Shown here: positions 1 through 13,480 of the stretch, piece after piece
Layout of the letters: every line of letters begins with the position of its first letter
How positions within the stretch are numbered: position 1 is the first letter of the stretch
NCBI GenBank assembly: GCA_037102815.1
Contig: BTPP01000002.1
Span: 186,001-250,000, forward strand
Source: Neurospora intermedia
Taxonomy: Eukaryota > Ascomycota > Sordariomycetes > Sordariales > Sordariaceae
Direction: 5' to 3'
DNA: 64,000 bases
Notes under the pieces: generated by a model
Told to the model about the DNA's origin: nothing
Databases searched by the model: none
Seen by the model: only the letters and a program-made list of their open reading frames with translations
Made by a program: the position numbers and the translations under genes

Positions 1-950
1 ACTAATTTAAATAGTTCTTCCTAATTAGAAAATACTTTAAAACAAATTTAACTATCCCTTAAAACTATTACTCCTATATTAGTATCTATAATTTCACAGC
101 TTTTAATTAATTAAATAAATTTAAAAGATTAATAAATAAAATTTAGAAACTAAATAATTAATTATTATACTACTTAGTTTAAAATACTAAACAAAATTAA
201 TAAAATTAATACTTACGAAGATTATTATAACCGTATAATCTTAATTACCTCCATCTTAATATTTAATTATACTAAAAATACTAGTACCTTCCTTTAATAT
301 ATCCTTAGACTTTATTTACTAATAACTAATATATTTAGAAGAGCTATTCAAATATTATCTAATATAAGCATTATATTATTATATACAACTATCAATTACT
401 TACTTAATAAAATAGCTACCCAAATAAAAACCAACCTCAAACGAACTACTTATAATCCTAATAGTATTATTATATACAATAACTTCAATTATAAGGATAC
501 GGTTCGTAAACTAATAAGTAGAAAGTAAGACCAAATAGTTAACCTTACTACGGCTAGTTTAGTATTTTACCCGGAACTATATAGCCCACTTTTATAATCT
601 TCGTAGAAAAAAACTCAAAAATTTACAATAAAAATAGTAGTGAACTATATCTTACTTTAGTGTAAAAATACTAATACTACTACTCGTTAACTAATAAACT
701 TCACTATCAAATCTATCTTTTTCCGAATAAAAAATAATATTACAACTACTAAAAAATTACCAGCTTTTCCAATTATTAAGAAAATCAAATATAAAGACTC
801 ACCAAACCTCCAAATTAGCGCTATCTACGAAGATAAAGGCAAGCTTGAAGGTATATACCGTATTTACGAAGAGCTTTAGAATAATCAATTTTATTTTAAT
901 AAGGCCGAACTAATTTAACGCCTCATCCTTATCTATAGTAACCAAAAGAC

Positions 951-1210
951 TGTAAGGGGTGCAGCACAGTTGGTATAGATACTAGCCTTAATTAATCGAT
1001 AAGGTTCTACGAAGAAGAAAGGAGGGTAAAAGAGCGCCCTCTGGGCGGGCATAGCCAGCTGTCCTTTTCAAGGGACGTGCACGTACGTACGGGCTATTGG
1101 GGTGCTGCGGCGGCAAATAACCTAATTGGTCGTATTAGCTACCGGCCGGTTGAAACTCGGACTAGCGAGATTGCTAGTCACTCCAACTACGGGTAGTAAG
1201 CCCTATAATA
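951..1210 (-). repeat. 3' LTR of the Gypsy fossil
   Basis: This 260-bp copy matches 8144-8403 along its full length. It is preceded on its left by AAGAC, matched to the right of the other LTR by AAGAT, which reads as a five-base target-site duplication in which one base has since changed in the RIP direction. GC content is far higher than in the element interior. Confidence 0.92.
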
Positions 1211-4200
1211 TTAGCCCCCCCTTCCCTTCTAATTAGAAGACTATTTATAAGCTTATACCCTATTATATATACCCCTAAAATTAGATAATAAGCCTCCTTC
1301 TTACTACTATTTATATTACGTTCGAGTAATTTATATTTTTTAAATCGTTCCCTCTCTCTCTCTCTTCCTCCTTCCTCCTTCTTTAATAAAATTATAACCT
1401 TCTACTATAAATATCCCTATACTACTATTTCTCTATCGCTTTAACCTTTATTCTATTTTTCTCTCTTACTCCCTTACTATTTCCCTATAATTCCTTCCGT
1501 TATTTATTCTACCCTTACCCCGTTCTTACGCTAATATATCGGTAATAATTCGTTTAAAATATTTAGTACTCCTAACTAGCTTAATTTTAATTAGTTCGTT
1601 TAGTTCTAGTAATTCTAATAGTTCCTATAATAGTAATAGTAATAAGGCTCCTCCCCCGCCCTGTCCGCAATTCTTATTCCGGCTCCTAAAAAGCCTAAAA
1701 TCCCTAAGCCGGTTTAAACCCAGCCTAATATAATTACGGTCGGTATTAGTAAAACTACTATTAATAATATAATTTCGGCCTTTATTATTAAAGTAATTAA
1801 ATTTTAATTTAATTAGTATATTTACTACTTCTCTTATAAATATAATTATATTATTACTCCTACAGGCAATTTGGTTATTATTTATTTACTTTATTAATAT
1901 AGTAAGGTAATTTATAAATTAACCCTAATTTAGGTTTAAAATACTTTTATAGCCTAATATATTGTTAATTATATTTTCGGTCCTTAGCAGGCTATTTTCC
2001 TAGTTACCTTTAAGGCGCTATTTAATCTTTCTTTCTTAGAAGAGAAAAGCTTTATTCCTTTATAAATTATTCGTCTTACCTATTCCGTATTTTAAATTTA
2101 ATTTCTATAACGGCTCTTAGAGTAGAATTAGTACTAAAGCGGCCGTCGCCCGCCTACCGAATCCCGCTATTGAACCCGGCGAGTCTAGTACTAATTTTTT
2201 ATTAGGAATTTAATTAATTAAATTTTAAAAGAAGATAATTATTTTAAAATTCAATATAAATTAAATAAGGTAGGTAGCAGAACCCCTTATTATAAAGTTA
2301 ATAAATAAATTTATTAATTAGTATAATAAAAAGTTTAAAGAAAAGAAGAAGAAAAAGAAAGAAGTAATTACTATTATTATTATTAAATCCTCCGCCCCGG
2401 TAGCTAGCCCTTCTAGTATTTAATTTAAATATTATTTTTTAATTTATAAGAAGGATAATATTCCTAATAAACGCCTTTATACTAATACCCCTACTATTAT
2501 TACCCTTCGTAAATTCGAGTAATAGGATGTTCTAATCCCCTAATTACCCCTCAGGGTTTATCCTTCGGACGGTATTCGCCTATTCCCTTTACTACTATCC
2601 AATATACGTTTAAAGAATATTCGCCCTTATAATATATACGAACTTATACTAAAGAACCTTATTAATAGTAGAAAGGAAAATATTAATTCTTTTAATATAA
2701 ATAGTACTATAAGGGATTTACTAAATAATAATATTATAAAAAATATTTAGTATTTTAGGTAGTTTTAAACTTAGTCCGAATAGAATTTTTATTTAGGTTA
2801 ATACCGCTTAAGAATCTTTAATTTTATCTCTTAATAATAATTTTATAATTAACTTTATATTATCCGTCGGTAAATTCGTAGTCCTATATATTATTAGGCG
2901 GGTACTTTTTAATATAATAATTAAAGAGTCTATTATTCGTTACTATTGGATTATATTTAACTTCGAACTAATTTAATACCGCTATTTTTAAAAATTCTTA
3001 TAATAATTCTTAAATTAAGTCCTAATACCCTTTCTACTTTACTAGGACTTTTCTAACTACTCCTTTATATTTTCTTATAGTATTAGCGTATAGAATCTCT
3101 TCGATTTGGAATTCTAATTCTCTTTCAATCTCGATAGCGGGTAGTTAATTATTGGTAAATTTTTAACTTAGGAGGGGATTAATAGTAATTCGACGGAAAA
3201 GATCGATATAGAAGATATTATAAATAATTCGGGGAAGGTTAGAAAATTCTACTATATACGGAGAGAGGATTTTAAAAACTATATATTTCGTATATAATTA
3301 ATCAAACTTTTTCTTTGGACGGTCCGTTATATAATTCTTTAAATTAAATTAAATTTTATTCCTAATTTAGAAACGTTCGGCCGGTTAGCGATATTAATTA
3401 ATAAATTTCTCTTACTCTTAAATAATTATAGTTATAATTATTTAATATAGGTCTATAATTTACTACAATTTTCGTACGAATTAGTAAGCCTACTTCTTAG
3501 CGGAGAGAAGGGGAATTTTTAAATAGGCTTCTTCCCTTATAACGGAGATTGGAAATTCTACGTTGAACTTATATATAACGAAGAAGGGAGATATTCTAAT
3601 AGAAGTATTAATACGGTTATTAATAATTAATTAAACTATAGGGTACTATTTATTCTAATTATTTTATATATAATTAATTACCGTTCGGAGGTATACGTAT
3701 ATTTCTTAATTTATCCGCTTGGGGCCGCCGTTGGTTTAGGGGTAGTAAACCGTATTTAGAAGACGTTTAATATTAAGAAGCTTATAGAGTTTCGCTTAGA
3801 ACCGACTAGTTTAATTTAACCCTCGGTTATTTATAATAGACTATAAGAAATTATAATAACGTATAAAGTATTATAAGAAGCGTTCGGTATATAATTTAAC
3901 TTCTATTAAAGGTATTAGTTCTAATATTATACTTTTACTTAACCGATTTTTAATTACTTAGAAATAAATATTACTATTAGCCTTAAGGAAGTTTATAATA
4001 AAATTTATTTATATTTCTCTATTAAATTAATTTAATACGAATAATAATTATATTAAGCTTCGTTTCTACTCTTTCTATACTTTTGTAGAATTATAAGTAT
4101 AATAATTGCGAAGGAACTATTGTATATAGGTACTTAATAGCGGCTAATAGAAGTACCGATTAAGTACGGCTATTATACCTTTATAATTAAAATAACTAAG

Positions 4201-7200
4201 GATATATAAATTATAAATTACCTATATTAGAATAGTACGAAGTATATTAAATTATTAGAATTAATTTATAAAATTTATAGTATTAGACTTAGTATATACT
4301 AGAGCCCTTAGGATTTAAAGACGGCCCTAGTAGAGGAGGCGGCCTCTAGAGTTAATACTATAGTCTATAATTTAAATCTTTAACTTTAACGCTAGGTTAA
4401 AGTATTTATTATTATTCTAAATTATAATTTTAATTTATTAATAGAAATAATCTTTTAGTACTATTTAATTCTAAAGTTACTATAAATCCGGATTTTTAAA
4501 TACTTATACGCCCTCCCGCCCGGAAAGGATTACTTAGGATATTAAAATCTAAAGTAGCAAATACTTCTCTAACGTAGAGTTCGGGATTATTTATAGGTTA
4601 TAGACTTCCTAGTCCTCCTTTGTTGGTATATTCTATTCCCTACGAAAAAGTATATTAGGGACTACGCCTTCTTTCTCCGGCCGGTATTTAATATTAAAAT
4701 TAAAATAGGATAAATATTTAGCCTACTACGTTTAATATTCCGAGAATTATTATATTTTTATAAAATATTTAAAATTATAGTAGTCTATTAGGATAGTAAA
4801 GGATTTGTAGCTCTATAACTCCGCTAATTATTATTTTAAATAGTTAATAATCGCTAATATCTCTTTATTATAAATTAGGTAGTTCCGTTTAGTAGTATTA
4901 AATTTCCGTAAATAGTATTTTATAATTATACGCTTCCTAGTACTATTAATTTTTTAAAAGATAATACCCCCGAATATAAAGCCGCTATAGTTTATTTTAA
5001 GGAATATTTTTTTATTCGGATTAAATTCGGTAAGAATTAGAATTCGAGTGAATAGTATTTTTAATAATTAAAAGGTAGCTTTGTATTCTTTTATCTATTT
5101 AAATATTATTCCTTTGCCGGTTAATACTATAAGGGGGGCTATAATTTTAGAGAATTGGGGTATAAATATTCTATAATAATTAATAAATTTAAGGAAGTTA
5201 TATATACCCTTCTAGGAGGTAGGAAGTAATTATTTAAAAATTGCCTTAACCTTCTTAGGGTTAGTTTAAATTCCGACGCCGGTATAAATAATAAATCTAA
5301 AATATTTAACCTTTTTAATAGCGAATTCGTACTTATTTAAATTAAAATATAATCCGGCGTTTAAGAGTTTCTATAGTATAAAACAGACTTTAGCTTCGTA
5401 GTCCGTTTTAGAATCCAAAGTATAAATAAGGATATTATTTATATACGCTATATAGAATTTATTTAAATACTTTTATAATATAAAGTTAATATATTATTAA
5501 AAGGTCGTTAGGGCGCCTATTAATCCGAAGGGGACGACCAACTATTCGAATAAATTATAGCGAATTTTAAATACTATCTTCTATTCCTCTCTTATAGCTA
5601 TACGAATTTTATAGAAGGCCTATATAATATTAATTTTAATATATTACTTCGCTCCCTTCAAAATATAGAATATTTTTTTAATAAGTAGTAACGGATACCG
5701 GTCCGTTCGAATAATAATATTTAGGGTTCGGTAGTTATAATAGAAGTAGAGGCCGCCGTCCGGCTTCCGAATGAATAATATAAATATACTTACTTTAGAA
5801 TTATTTACTCTAATAAACCTTTTATTTAATAAATCTTTTAATATCTTTTTTAAAATAAGAAGTTCTTTGCGGGTTATACTATATAATAAACTAAAAAGTA
5901 GGGGAAATTCCTTACTATTGGGTCCTTTTTTAATTTTAATATAATAATTAATATTAGGGCGATAGGGATTTTATTTATTAACATTCTCCTTTATTTATAA
6001 TAGAAGGAAGTTGTAATATATTAGGGGAATTATCCTTTCGAATTACTCTTTAATATAGACTTTCTTTAATTGTAGCGCCTTCTCTATATCCTTTAAATTA
6101 ACTATATATATAGTTTCTTCGGCCGCTTCGCTACTAAACTCCTTTTATAAACGGTAAATATAGCTTATAAAGGTAGTAGTAAGTACGTAGGTAATAGATT
6201 TAATATCCTTAATAAAGTTTATATTTAATATTTATTCTCCTCCGATATACGGGATTTAATAGTCTATAATACCTAAATATATCCTCTTTTTATAAGGGAC
6301 GGAGTATACCTTTATTACTTTTAATTATAGCTTGCCTAAGATAATAGGAAACTCTAAAAGAGGGACAACGTACGTATATATTAAGTATATATACCTATTA
6401 ACTTTAATAAAGAAGTAAGTAAGCCTTTAAATAGTAATTCCCTCTATAGTAATAGAGGTTCCTTTTATATAGTAAAGTTTAATGGAAATAACGGGAATAT
6501 TAAAATCTTTAATAACCTTCTTACTAATTATAGTATAGTATTAATAACCCTTATTAATAAGGGCGTAGAATAAATTATAGTTATTAATAATAAGTAGGAT
6601 TAATATAGGCTCTATTTCTATTTACAATTTAGATTTGAATTTTTCTACTTTACTTAGCACTTCTAAGGGCTCCGGGGCCCGATTTCGCTCCGGAACTACT
6701 CTTTTCCCTACTTAGGGGCGGAATTTAATTCTTCGTCCTTTTCTAATAACGGAGGAATTTTTATAATAGTAATTTAAATACGGATATTATTATTCGGGGA
6801 AACTACTAGTAAATAAAAATAATTATTTATATAGTAATTAAAAGTTCTATAACAGAAATATAAATTATTATCCTTATACTTCTAGCGCTTTTTATTAGAG
6901 ATTTACTTAATACGCCTAAAGGAAGTAAATAAATTTAAACCGCTTTACCCTCAATTACTATAACCCCTAATAGATATACCGATATAAATAATTCCTATAA
7001 TAGTATTACTATTAATATCCGTAGCGTAATTTTTAAATAAATTCGAAGGCAGGGTAAAAGACTATTAGTATTAATTATTAAGCTTTAAAGTACTAACGTA
7101 GGACGTAGGGAGGTAAAAGCCGCTACTCTAAATAATATAACCCTATTAATTATAAAAGTATTTATAGTAATCTTCTTTAAATTTAAACGTACGTTCGTAA

Positions 7201-8143
7201 CCGGTAATATAGTACTATATTTAAACTATATATATACAATAGTCGTTTAAAAGGTCTACTAGGAAGAGTTTATTGTAAAACTTCTTATTAATTGTACAAC
7301 GGAAGTATATTAGCTTAACTAGACTCTCCTAATTATAATTACCAGCTTTTAGAAACTTATTATCGAAGGTAGCAAAGAAAGTCGCGAACGGTTCTCCGTT
7401 TTTCTAATATAAGTAAAAAAGTTTATTAAAAGTAATATTTCTATTTTAATATAAGCCGAAGATTACTTAGATTTAATTAAATAAAGCTATAGGGTTTTCT
7501 TCGCTACGGGCGGTCTTACCGGTCTAGAACCCTTTAAATTATAATTACTTATCGTTAGGGAATATATTAAAAATTTTATACTACGCAGTATTGTAATTAA
7601 TATAAAGCCCGGCTTTAATATTAGTATTATACGCTTTAATAAACTTATTATAGTAAAAAAGAAAAGTATAAAGCTACCTATTCTATTTAGGGAGTTTAAG
7701 AAGCTTTCTTCTATAAAAGGTAGTACTATAACCGTTATTTTAATTAGTAGAGGCATTTAAAGTAGGGATATTCAGGTCCACTATTCTCGCTAAAATATTT
7801 GCGAATAGGAAATCCAAGCGCGGAACAAAAATAGGATTAGGATTAGAATTAAAGAGAAGGGATTTAATATAATTATAGAGAGAGGTACTACTATTTAATA
7901 CTTTAATAAGGCTCTTTATAAGGCCGTCGCTAGGGGTACCGCCGCTAGTATTTTACTAATTACTACTTTAGGAATTATAAAACTCCTCTACGTCGTCGAA
8001 GTTTATATTATTAAGTCCGACTATAGTAATTAGTAAATACTATAATACTATACTATAAACTATTAGCCGTCTTTAATTTCTATTCTACTAATCCGTTACT
8101 AAATTCTACTATATCCGCTAGTAAAAAGGGTAGTAGAATTTAA

Positions 8144-8403
8144 TATAAGGGGTATAATATAGTTAGTATAGATATTAGCCTCAATTAATCGATAAGGTTC
8201 TACAAAGAAGAAAGGAGGGTAAAAGAGCGCCCTCTAGGCAGGTATAGCCAACTATCCTTTTCAAGGGACGTACACGTACGCACGGGCCACTGGGGTACCG
8301 CGGCGGCAAGCAACCTAATTAGTCGTATCAACTGCCGGCCGGTTGAGACTCGGACTGGCGAAACTGCCAGTCGCTCCAGCTACGGGCAGCAAGCCCCATA
8401 ACA
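8144..8403 (-). repeat. 5' LTR of the Gypsy fossil
   Basis: This is the direct repeat of 951-1210, with the same length. Its right end reads CCCCATAACA, so on the minus strand the LTR begins TGTTATGGGG, and the opposite end of the better preserved copy reads TGTAAGGGGT, giving imperfect inverted termini. Most differences between the two LTRs look like C:G to T:A changes and occur in both copies. Confidence 0.92.
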
Positions 8404-9760
8404 AAGATAACGTCTTTTATTAAACGTATTCAATATTACAAACTAGAAGTTAATAAGTAGTAGGAGTAAAAGTAGTAAATAATACTAATACTTACGTTTT
8501 TCTATATTAAAATCAACTACATTAAAATACTCTTTCGCTACTTTTAGGATATAGGAGATAAGAAGCTATTTTCAACAGCTACTATTTCCTTAAATATTTT
8601 CTTTTTCTAGTACTCTAAGAATATTAAAAAAGAAAAGATTAAATACTATCAAGCTATACCTCTTATTATATATAAATTCTCTACCAGAATTATTACCTTT
8701 ATTATTAACAAACTTATCCAATATAGAAGTTTTACCTTAAACCAGCTTACGGTCGATAGTATTAAGGAAATAATATATAAAGTTTTCAATAATAATAAAG
8801 ATAAATAAACTTTAAATAAGATACTAGATTATATTTAAAATATAGTCTTTTCTATATACGGTTAGACTAGTAAATATCTAGATTCAAATATCGATATTAA
8901 TATTAATATTAACGGGGAGGGACCTACTTCGGAAGGATCCACTTCAACTTCGAATATCGACATCGAATTCCAAAGCCATTGCAAGTTAATACAAATAGTA
9001 TTAATCCTTTTATTAATCTATAAAACAATCCGAGTAGGCGATTATAAATATTTTTGAAATATTATCCCTATTCTACCTATTATTTTCTATAGCGGTAGAT
9101 TATTTAACTATAGCCTAGAAATATTATACTTTATATAGCTTCTCTACAATAATATTATAAACGACGGCCTTCGAAATACTATTTTAAAAAGTAATTTAAT
9201 TTATTCAATTACTACTAATAACAAATATAAGCTAATTAATTTTATACTTAAATATTAGAATAGGGTATATACTATTAACGTTAAAAATAACAAGAACTCT
9301 ACTTACAACATCGAGGCTACACTTACACGGCTTACCTTTAATTCTAATATTCTTACTACTATTCGGAAAGGGATTAAAAGGCTCTAAAAACGTACCGCCA
9401 AAGGCACTTATACTATTAGTAATCCATTTACAAATATTATTTCTTATATACTTAAATTATATAAGGATAGTATAACGAAGAGGAAAATAATACCTAATAC
9501 TAATTCTAAAATATTTAATATACTAAATATATATATCCCAGGATAAAAGAAACTTCTTAAGAAGCTTACTAATTAGAACGAAATTATCCCTTTTCCTATT
9601 AATATTATTAATTAATAATATATACCGGGATTAGCTAAATATACTACTCAAAATAGTATTATTAATTATAGCGAAGAGGGTAGGCGCTTATTTAATAAGG
9701 GTATAGAAGATTTATAGGATTTCACTCTTAATAATAATATTAAAAATATTTATACTAAAG
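8404..9760 (+). pseudogene. DUF6589-like gene fossil, split by the Gypsy insertion
   Basis: On the plus strand between roughly 8.95 and 9.4 kb the decayed reading keeps the pattern I know from DUF6589 proteins of fungi: a G-D pair, a run of hydrophobic residues ending in a short G-R/G-x-N-Y motif, then a leucine/asparagine-rich stretch resembling the family's N-x-L-x-N segment and an E-x-x-L-T/H box. DUF6589 proteins are large, often multicopy and associated with mobile sequences in fungi; their function is unknown. The fossil is riddled with RIP stops. A decayed coding-like stretch at about 650-950 on the other side of the LTR element probably belongs to the same unit, because the insertion has a matching target duplication. 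The family call rests on remembered motifs and is moderate. Confidence 0.5.
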
Positions 9761-11600
9761 ATAAATAGAAGTAATATAGAAGTTTAATTTAGTAATAAAA
9801 TATATTACCGCCCTGTTATAATTATACTAAATTCTATAATATAAATATAAAAATTATATATAATATTATATTCTCTAAGTAAATAAAAAGTTAGGAACTA
9901 TATATAGTAAGAAATTAATAAAAAAAAAAGAAAAGAATTCAACTCGACTTATTCCGCACACCCTAATCGAATACCTCATAATATATTCTTTTACAAAGTA
10001 ACCATCAACGGTACCGAAAAATAGTACATCTTACAGCGGTCTTACATCTCCTATTCCCCAAATCGGCTATATATACAATCAATATTAAAATTTAAAAATA
10101 AGAAGAATCTAAGAGAAGTTAGTAGTACAATAACTAAGCATTTAAAAAAAAGATAAATTATAAGTAGGGAATTAAATATAAGAGTTCTCTATATACTTAT
10201 ACTAATAGTAATAAGAGCGTCCTCTACACTACTATACTATAGGCGTCCCTATAGCACCCCCAGGGGGGCTAATAATAGTAGGGTAGTTAGAAGTAGACTA
10301 TATAAATTAATTAAAGCATTTTAAAAGTATTTATAAGGTATAAGAGGATTATTAAACGTAATAATAACTATCTCTTATTAAAAGGGTCAAATTTAATAAT
10401 ACTTTAATTAGTATTATACCCCTAAATCTAAGACTAAACTACTAAACATCCTCCCGTCTTAGTATCTTAATATACAACTCAAATTTTTAATACGTAAATT
10501 AATAACAATAAATATTATTATATAAATATCTAAATATATTATATTTATTTTTTATAAACTAATAATCCCTAAATCGGAATCCTAAATTATTTCTTCTTTC
10601 CCTTTCCTCTATTTACTAATAGCGATATTTAAACTAATAGTAATAAGACTACCTTTAACCTATACCTATATAATATAGCTATTTAATACGCAAATTGTAA
10701 TAGCGTATTTTCAAAGGGTATATACAGCCTTTCTACCTCTTACTACTCTAAATTGTAATAAAGAGTCTTTAGTAGCAATTTAGTAAATTCCTTAATATAA
10801 TAATTAGTATCTTCCCAACCTTCTTACTATAGTATTAACGGATTTACTATTTCGGTTAGCCCTACTTCAACCTCCACTTTAATTTAAGCCTCAATATAAG
10901 TATTATACTTTAAAGTACGTAGAGGCTCTTCAACTTAAGGAATAGTTACAATAATAGCAGTTCGACTTAAAGTATTAATTAATAAAGAAGAGCGAATTGG
11001 AATTGCAATTATAAGACTACTAATATAGTATAAGCGTAGAGTAAACTAAGGATATTCTTTTTCCTAATCTTTATAAACTTTAACTACCGACAATAAGTAA
11101 AACTCAATAAGAATATCGCTATATTCTTCTTTATACTCCTACCGTCTTAAATAGGGAATTTTACTCTCTAATCTATCTAGATCCTCAAAAGGAAGTACTT
11201 TATTCCGCTAGATATTCGAATTATTAATAAAAAGCCGTACTATAATATACTACAACTTTTTAAGTAATAGTATTTCTAAAACAATCTCAAAGGCACAATT
11301 TCCAGCAGGAATTAAATCCTATACTTTTTCTTTACACTAATTATTACTTAATATAATTACTATATTTACTAATAATCTAGCTAATAGTTTATCAAATACC
11401 TTATTATAGTCTTCTATACGCAATAGTATTAATAGTATTCTTCTAAGTAATAGTATACAATTATTTATATTATAATAAAGACTAGCCGGGATAGGGCGCT
11501 TATACTCTAAATCTTTATTAGGAGGTTTTTAAAGATAATTAAGAATAGTTTTACGAAAGTAAAGCGTATTAAGGAATTCTATAAAAAGTAGATTATACTT
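9761..11600. other. AT-rich spacer without recognisable gene
   Basis: This is RIP-type sequence with no reading frame that I recognise. A short GC-rich island at about 10,225-10,275 contains a C5-A-G6 hairpin-like run. The minus-strand reading from 11.6 down to about 10.9 kb retains coding-like runs and may be the C-terminal part of the neighbouring helicase fossil. Confidence 0.5.
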
Positions 11601-13200
11601 TTTTTAAACCTTTTCGTTAATTTTAATTTATTTAACCTTATAAGTAAACTTATATAACGAATAAAATTCTATATTAATATTTAGCAATAGCTTATTATTA
11701 TTATTATTATTATTATTTCCTTCTCTTACCTCGCTTATAATATTATTATTCTTATTATCTTTATTATCGCTATTATTCTCGTCGTCTACTAATACAATAA
11801 TATTCATTAATCTACTAGACACTCTTAGTACATACAACTAACAAAATCATTATTATTATTATTACTACTATTTTATTATTAACCTCCTAAATTACTTTTC
11901 CATCGAACCGAAATATTTAAATACCCAATATAGGGCAAAAAAATAAACTTTTCCCTACAAATTATTATCCCTCTTCTTTTGTATTACTCTTCTAAAGCGT
12001 TGCTAAAGATTAAGAATACTAGGGGTAAATAGTATTCCGAACTATATAACTCGAATAATATTAAAAAGATCTATTCCTATACCTAGCAATACCGTAGCTA
12101 GGTATATACAATAGTCTATTAATTCAATAGCAAAATCTTTATATATAATATCTTTATTCGTTAGCCGAACTAAAGAATTATATACTCTTACAATTTTACG
12201 GCCTATTTCTTTACTAAAACCCTATTTATATAAGTAGTTAATAATAATATTTCTTACTATTATTAAACTATTACAATTATTAATATAAATAATAATTTTT
12301 AGAATATCCCGGCGGATAGAAGGAATATACCCTTTAATAAGAAAATAAAGACGATAGAAATCTCCAAAGCAATTACAAAATAGCGGCTAAATAATAATAG
12401 ATATTTCTAATCTATTTACAAAAATCCTAATAATTTCAACGTCTCTATCAAAGCTAGCCTTCTAAATAACGAAATCTTAGTATATACTAACCAACGTAGC
12501 TATATAACCGAACTATAATATATACCGAGGAATAAAAAGGCGCAAAATATATAGGTACTAAAACTCCTTTCGAAAGTCTCGCTATTCTAATACGTAATAT
12601 AGCTTATTAATAATAAAAAGGCCGATTTTCACATAGAACTTTAGTAACCTTAATACAACCTTGAACTTAATACTAATTACTAATTCTAAACTTAAAAGGA
12701 CGTAAGTATAATCGCCATTTTTAATTTAGGTCTATATTTCCTTCGTTTACTATAAATTCTAGGTTAATATATTATTTCGTTAAAAAAAAAAGGGATAAGG
12801 TTTACCCTAAGAATAACATTTTTATTTATTTAGATTAAATAAAAGCCTATAACTTTAATAGCAATATTATTATACTAACTTTCTCCTAGTTTCGTAAGGG
12901 GTACAATTTATATAGTAATCTTATCGCACAAAATTAAAAAGGTATAAAAGATAATACTTTTACTATACCTAATCGCAATTACTAAAATTGTATCCTTTTA
13001 CTCAATAACCAATCTTACTACCGCTTAAACTTATCTATTACAAAGTTATCTACTACTAATAATATCTTTTATTACTTGCAATATATACTAGGCATTAATA
13101 GGGTCGTCGTTAGGCTCTATAATAGTAATAGCTAATAATTTAAATTCAAAAAAAAAAACAACGCATTACGAATAAAAAAAAATCACACATAGAAGTTAGG
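11600..13200 (-). pseudogene. RecQ-like DEAD/DEAH-box helicase fossil
   Basis: On the minus strand near 12.90-13.02 kb the decayed frame keeps the order of helicase motif I and Ia: a D-x-[IL]-x-V stretch, a degenerate nucleotide-binding loop ending in K-S, then a T-I-x-I-x-P-L-x-x-L-G-E box. Around 12.08-12.33 kb the same strand keeps the helicase C-terminal half: a hydrophobic I-Y-I-N strand, an I-V-R-V-Y-N-S box, and A-T-x-x-x-G-I-G-I-D, the usual motif V. This layout is typical of RecQ-like helicases that are multicopy in many ascomycetes, including telomere-linked ones. An asparagine-rich stretch (AAT repeats, 11,697-11,770) lies near the likely C-terminal end. The gene has in-frame stops and is not functional. 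Whether it was a host gene or cargo of a mobile element cannot be told from here. Confidence 0.65.
11697..11770 (-). repeat. Trinucleotide run (AAT) in helicase fossil
   Basis: About nine consecutive TTA/TAT triplets on the plus strand encode asparagines on the minus strand, followed by a mixed N/D/K-rich stretch. This is a low-complexity segment inside the degraded helicase region. Confidence 0.6.
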
Positions 13201-13480
13201 ACTTATATAATCCCTATACCTACAAAATTTCAAGAAGTTCAAATAAAAAGTAATATTGTAAGGAGTAATTGGCTAAAAAACCAAAAACGGATTCACGAAC
13301 AGAAATTTACCTTTTAAATTAGAATTAATACTTTTATTTATCGTATCAAAAAACTAACTATACTATTCAATTCGTCTAAACGAACACATCCCCGTCGCAT
13401 ATTTCGCATTTACAGGAAGTCTAATTAATATATTATTATTATATAGTCTATTCTACTAGCCAAATACTTTTATATAGAGG

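Larger units (their letters stand above)
951..8403 (-). mobile_element. Ty3/Gypsy chromovirus retrotransposon fossil
   Basis: A complete-looking but thoroughly broken LTR retrotransposon lies on the minus strand. Two 260-bp direct repeats flank it (8144-8403 is the 5' LTR, 951-1210 the 3' LTR), starting TG and ending CA in the better preserved copy. A purine-rich tract (minus strand, about 1214-1230) abuts the 3' LTR, as expected for second-strand priming. Parts recognisable in order on the minus strand are a gag-like region near 7.7-6.7 kb, reverse transcriptase with a YxDD-type box near 5.42-5.45 kb, RNase H, integrase with its C-terminal conserved region near 3.3-3.6 kb, and a chromodomain near 2.96-3.13 kb. 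That order and the chromodomain place it in the chromovirus clade. RIP has introduced very many breaks, so LTR divergence cannot be used to date it. About 1.7 kb between the chromodomain and the 3' LTR is unexplained. Confidence 0.9.
1..13480. other. RIP-degraded AT-rich heterochromatic block
   Basis: Base composition is strongly AT-biased, TA dinucleotides are very frequent and stop codons fill every frame, with islands of better preserved GC-rich sequence only in the two LTRs. This is the known product of repeat-induced point mutation in Neurospora and its relatives, and such blocks usually carry H3K9 methylation and DNA methylation (family knowledge, not visible here). The block runs off the left edge of the window and ends sharply near 13,480, where normal composition resumes. 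Inside it I can recognise three fossils, listed separately. I see no intact gene. Confidence 0.9.

Noticed and set aside
7487-7756. 89-codon open frame on the minus strand in the AT-rich block
   Set aside because: It is part of the gag-like region of the Gypsy fossil, not an independent gene.
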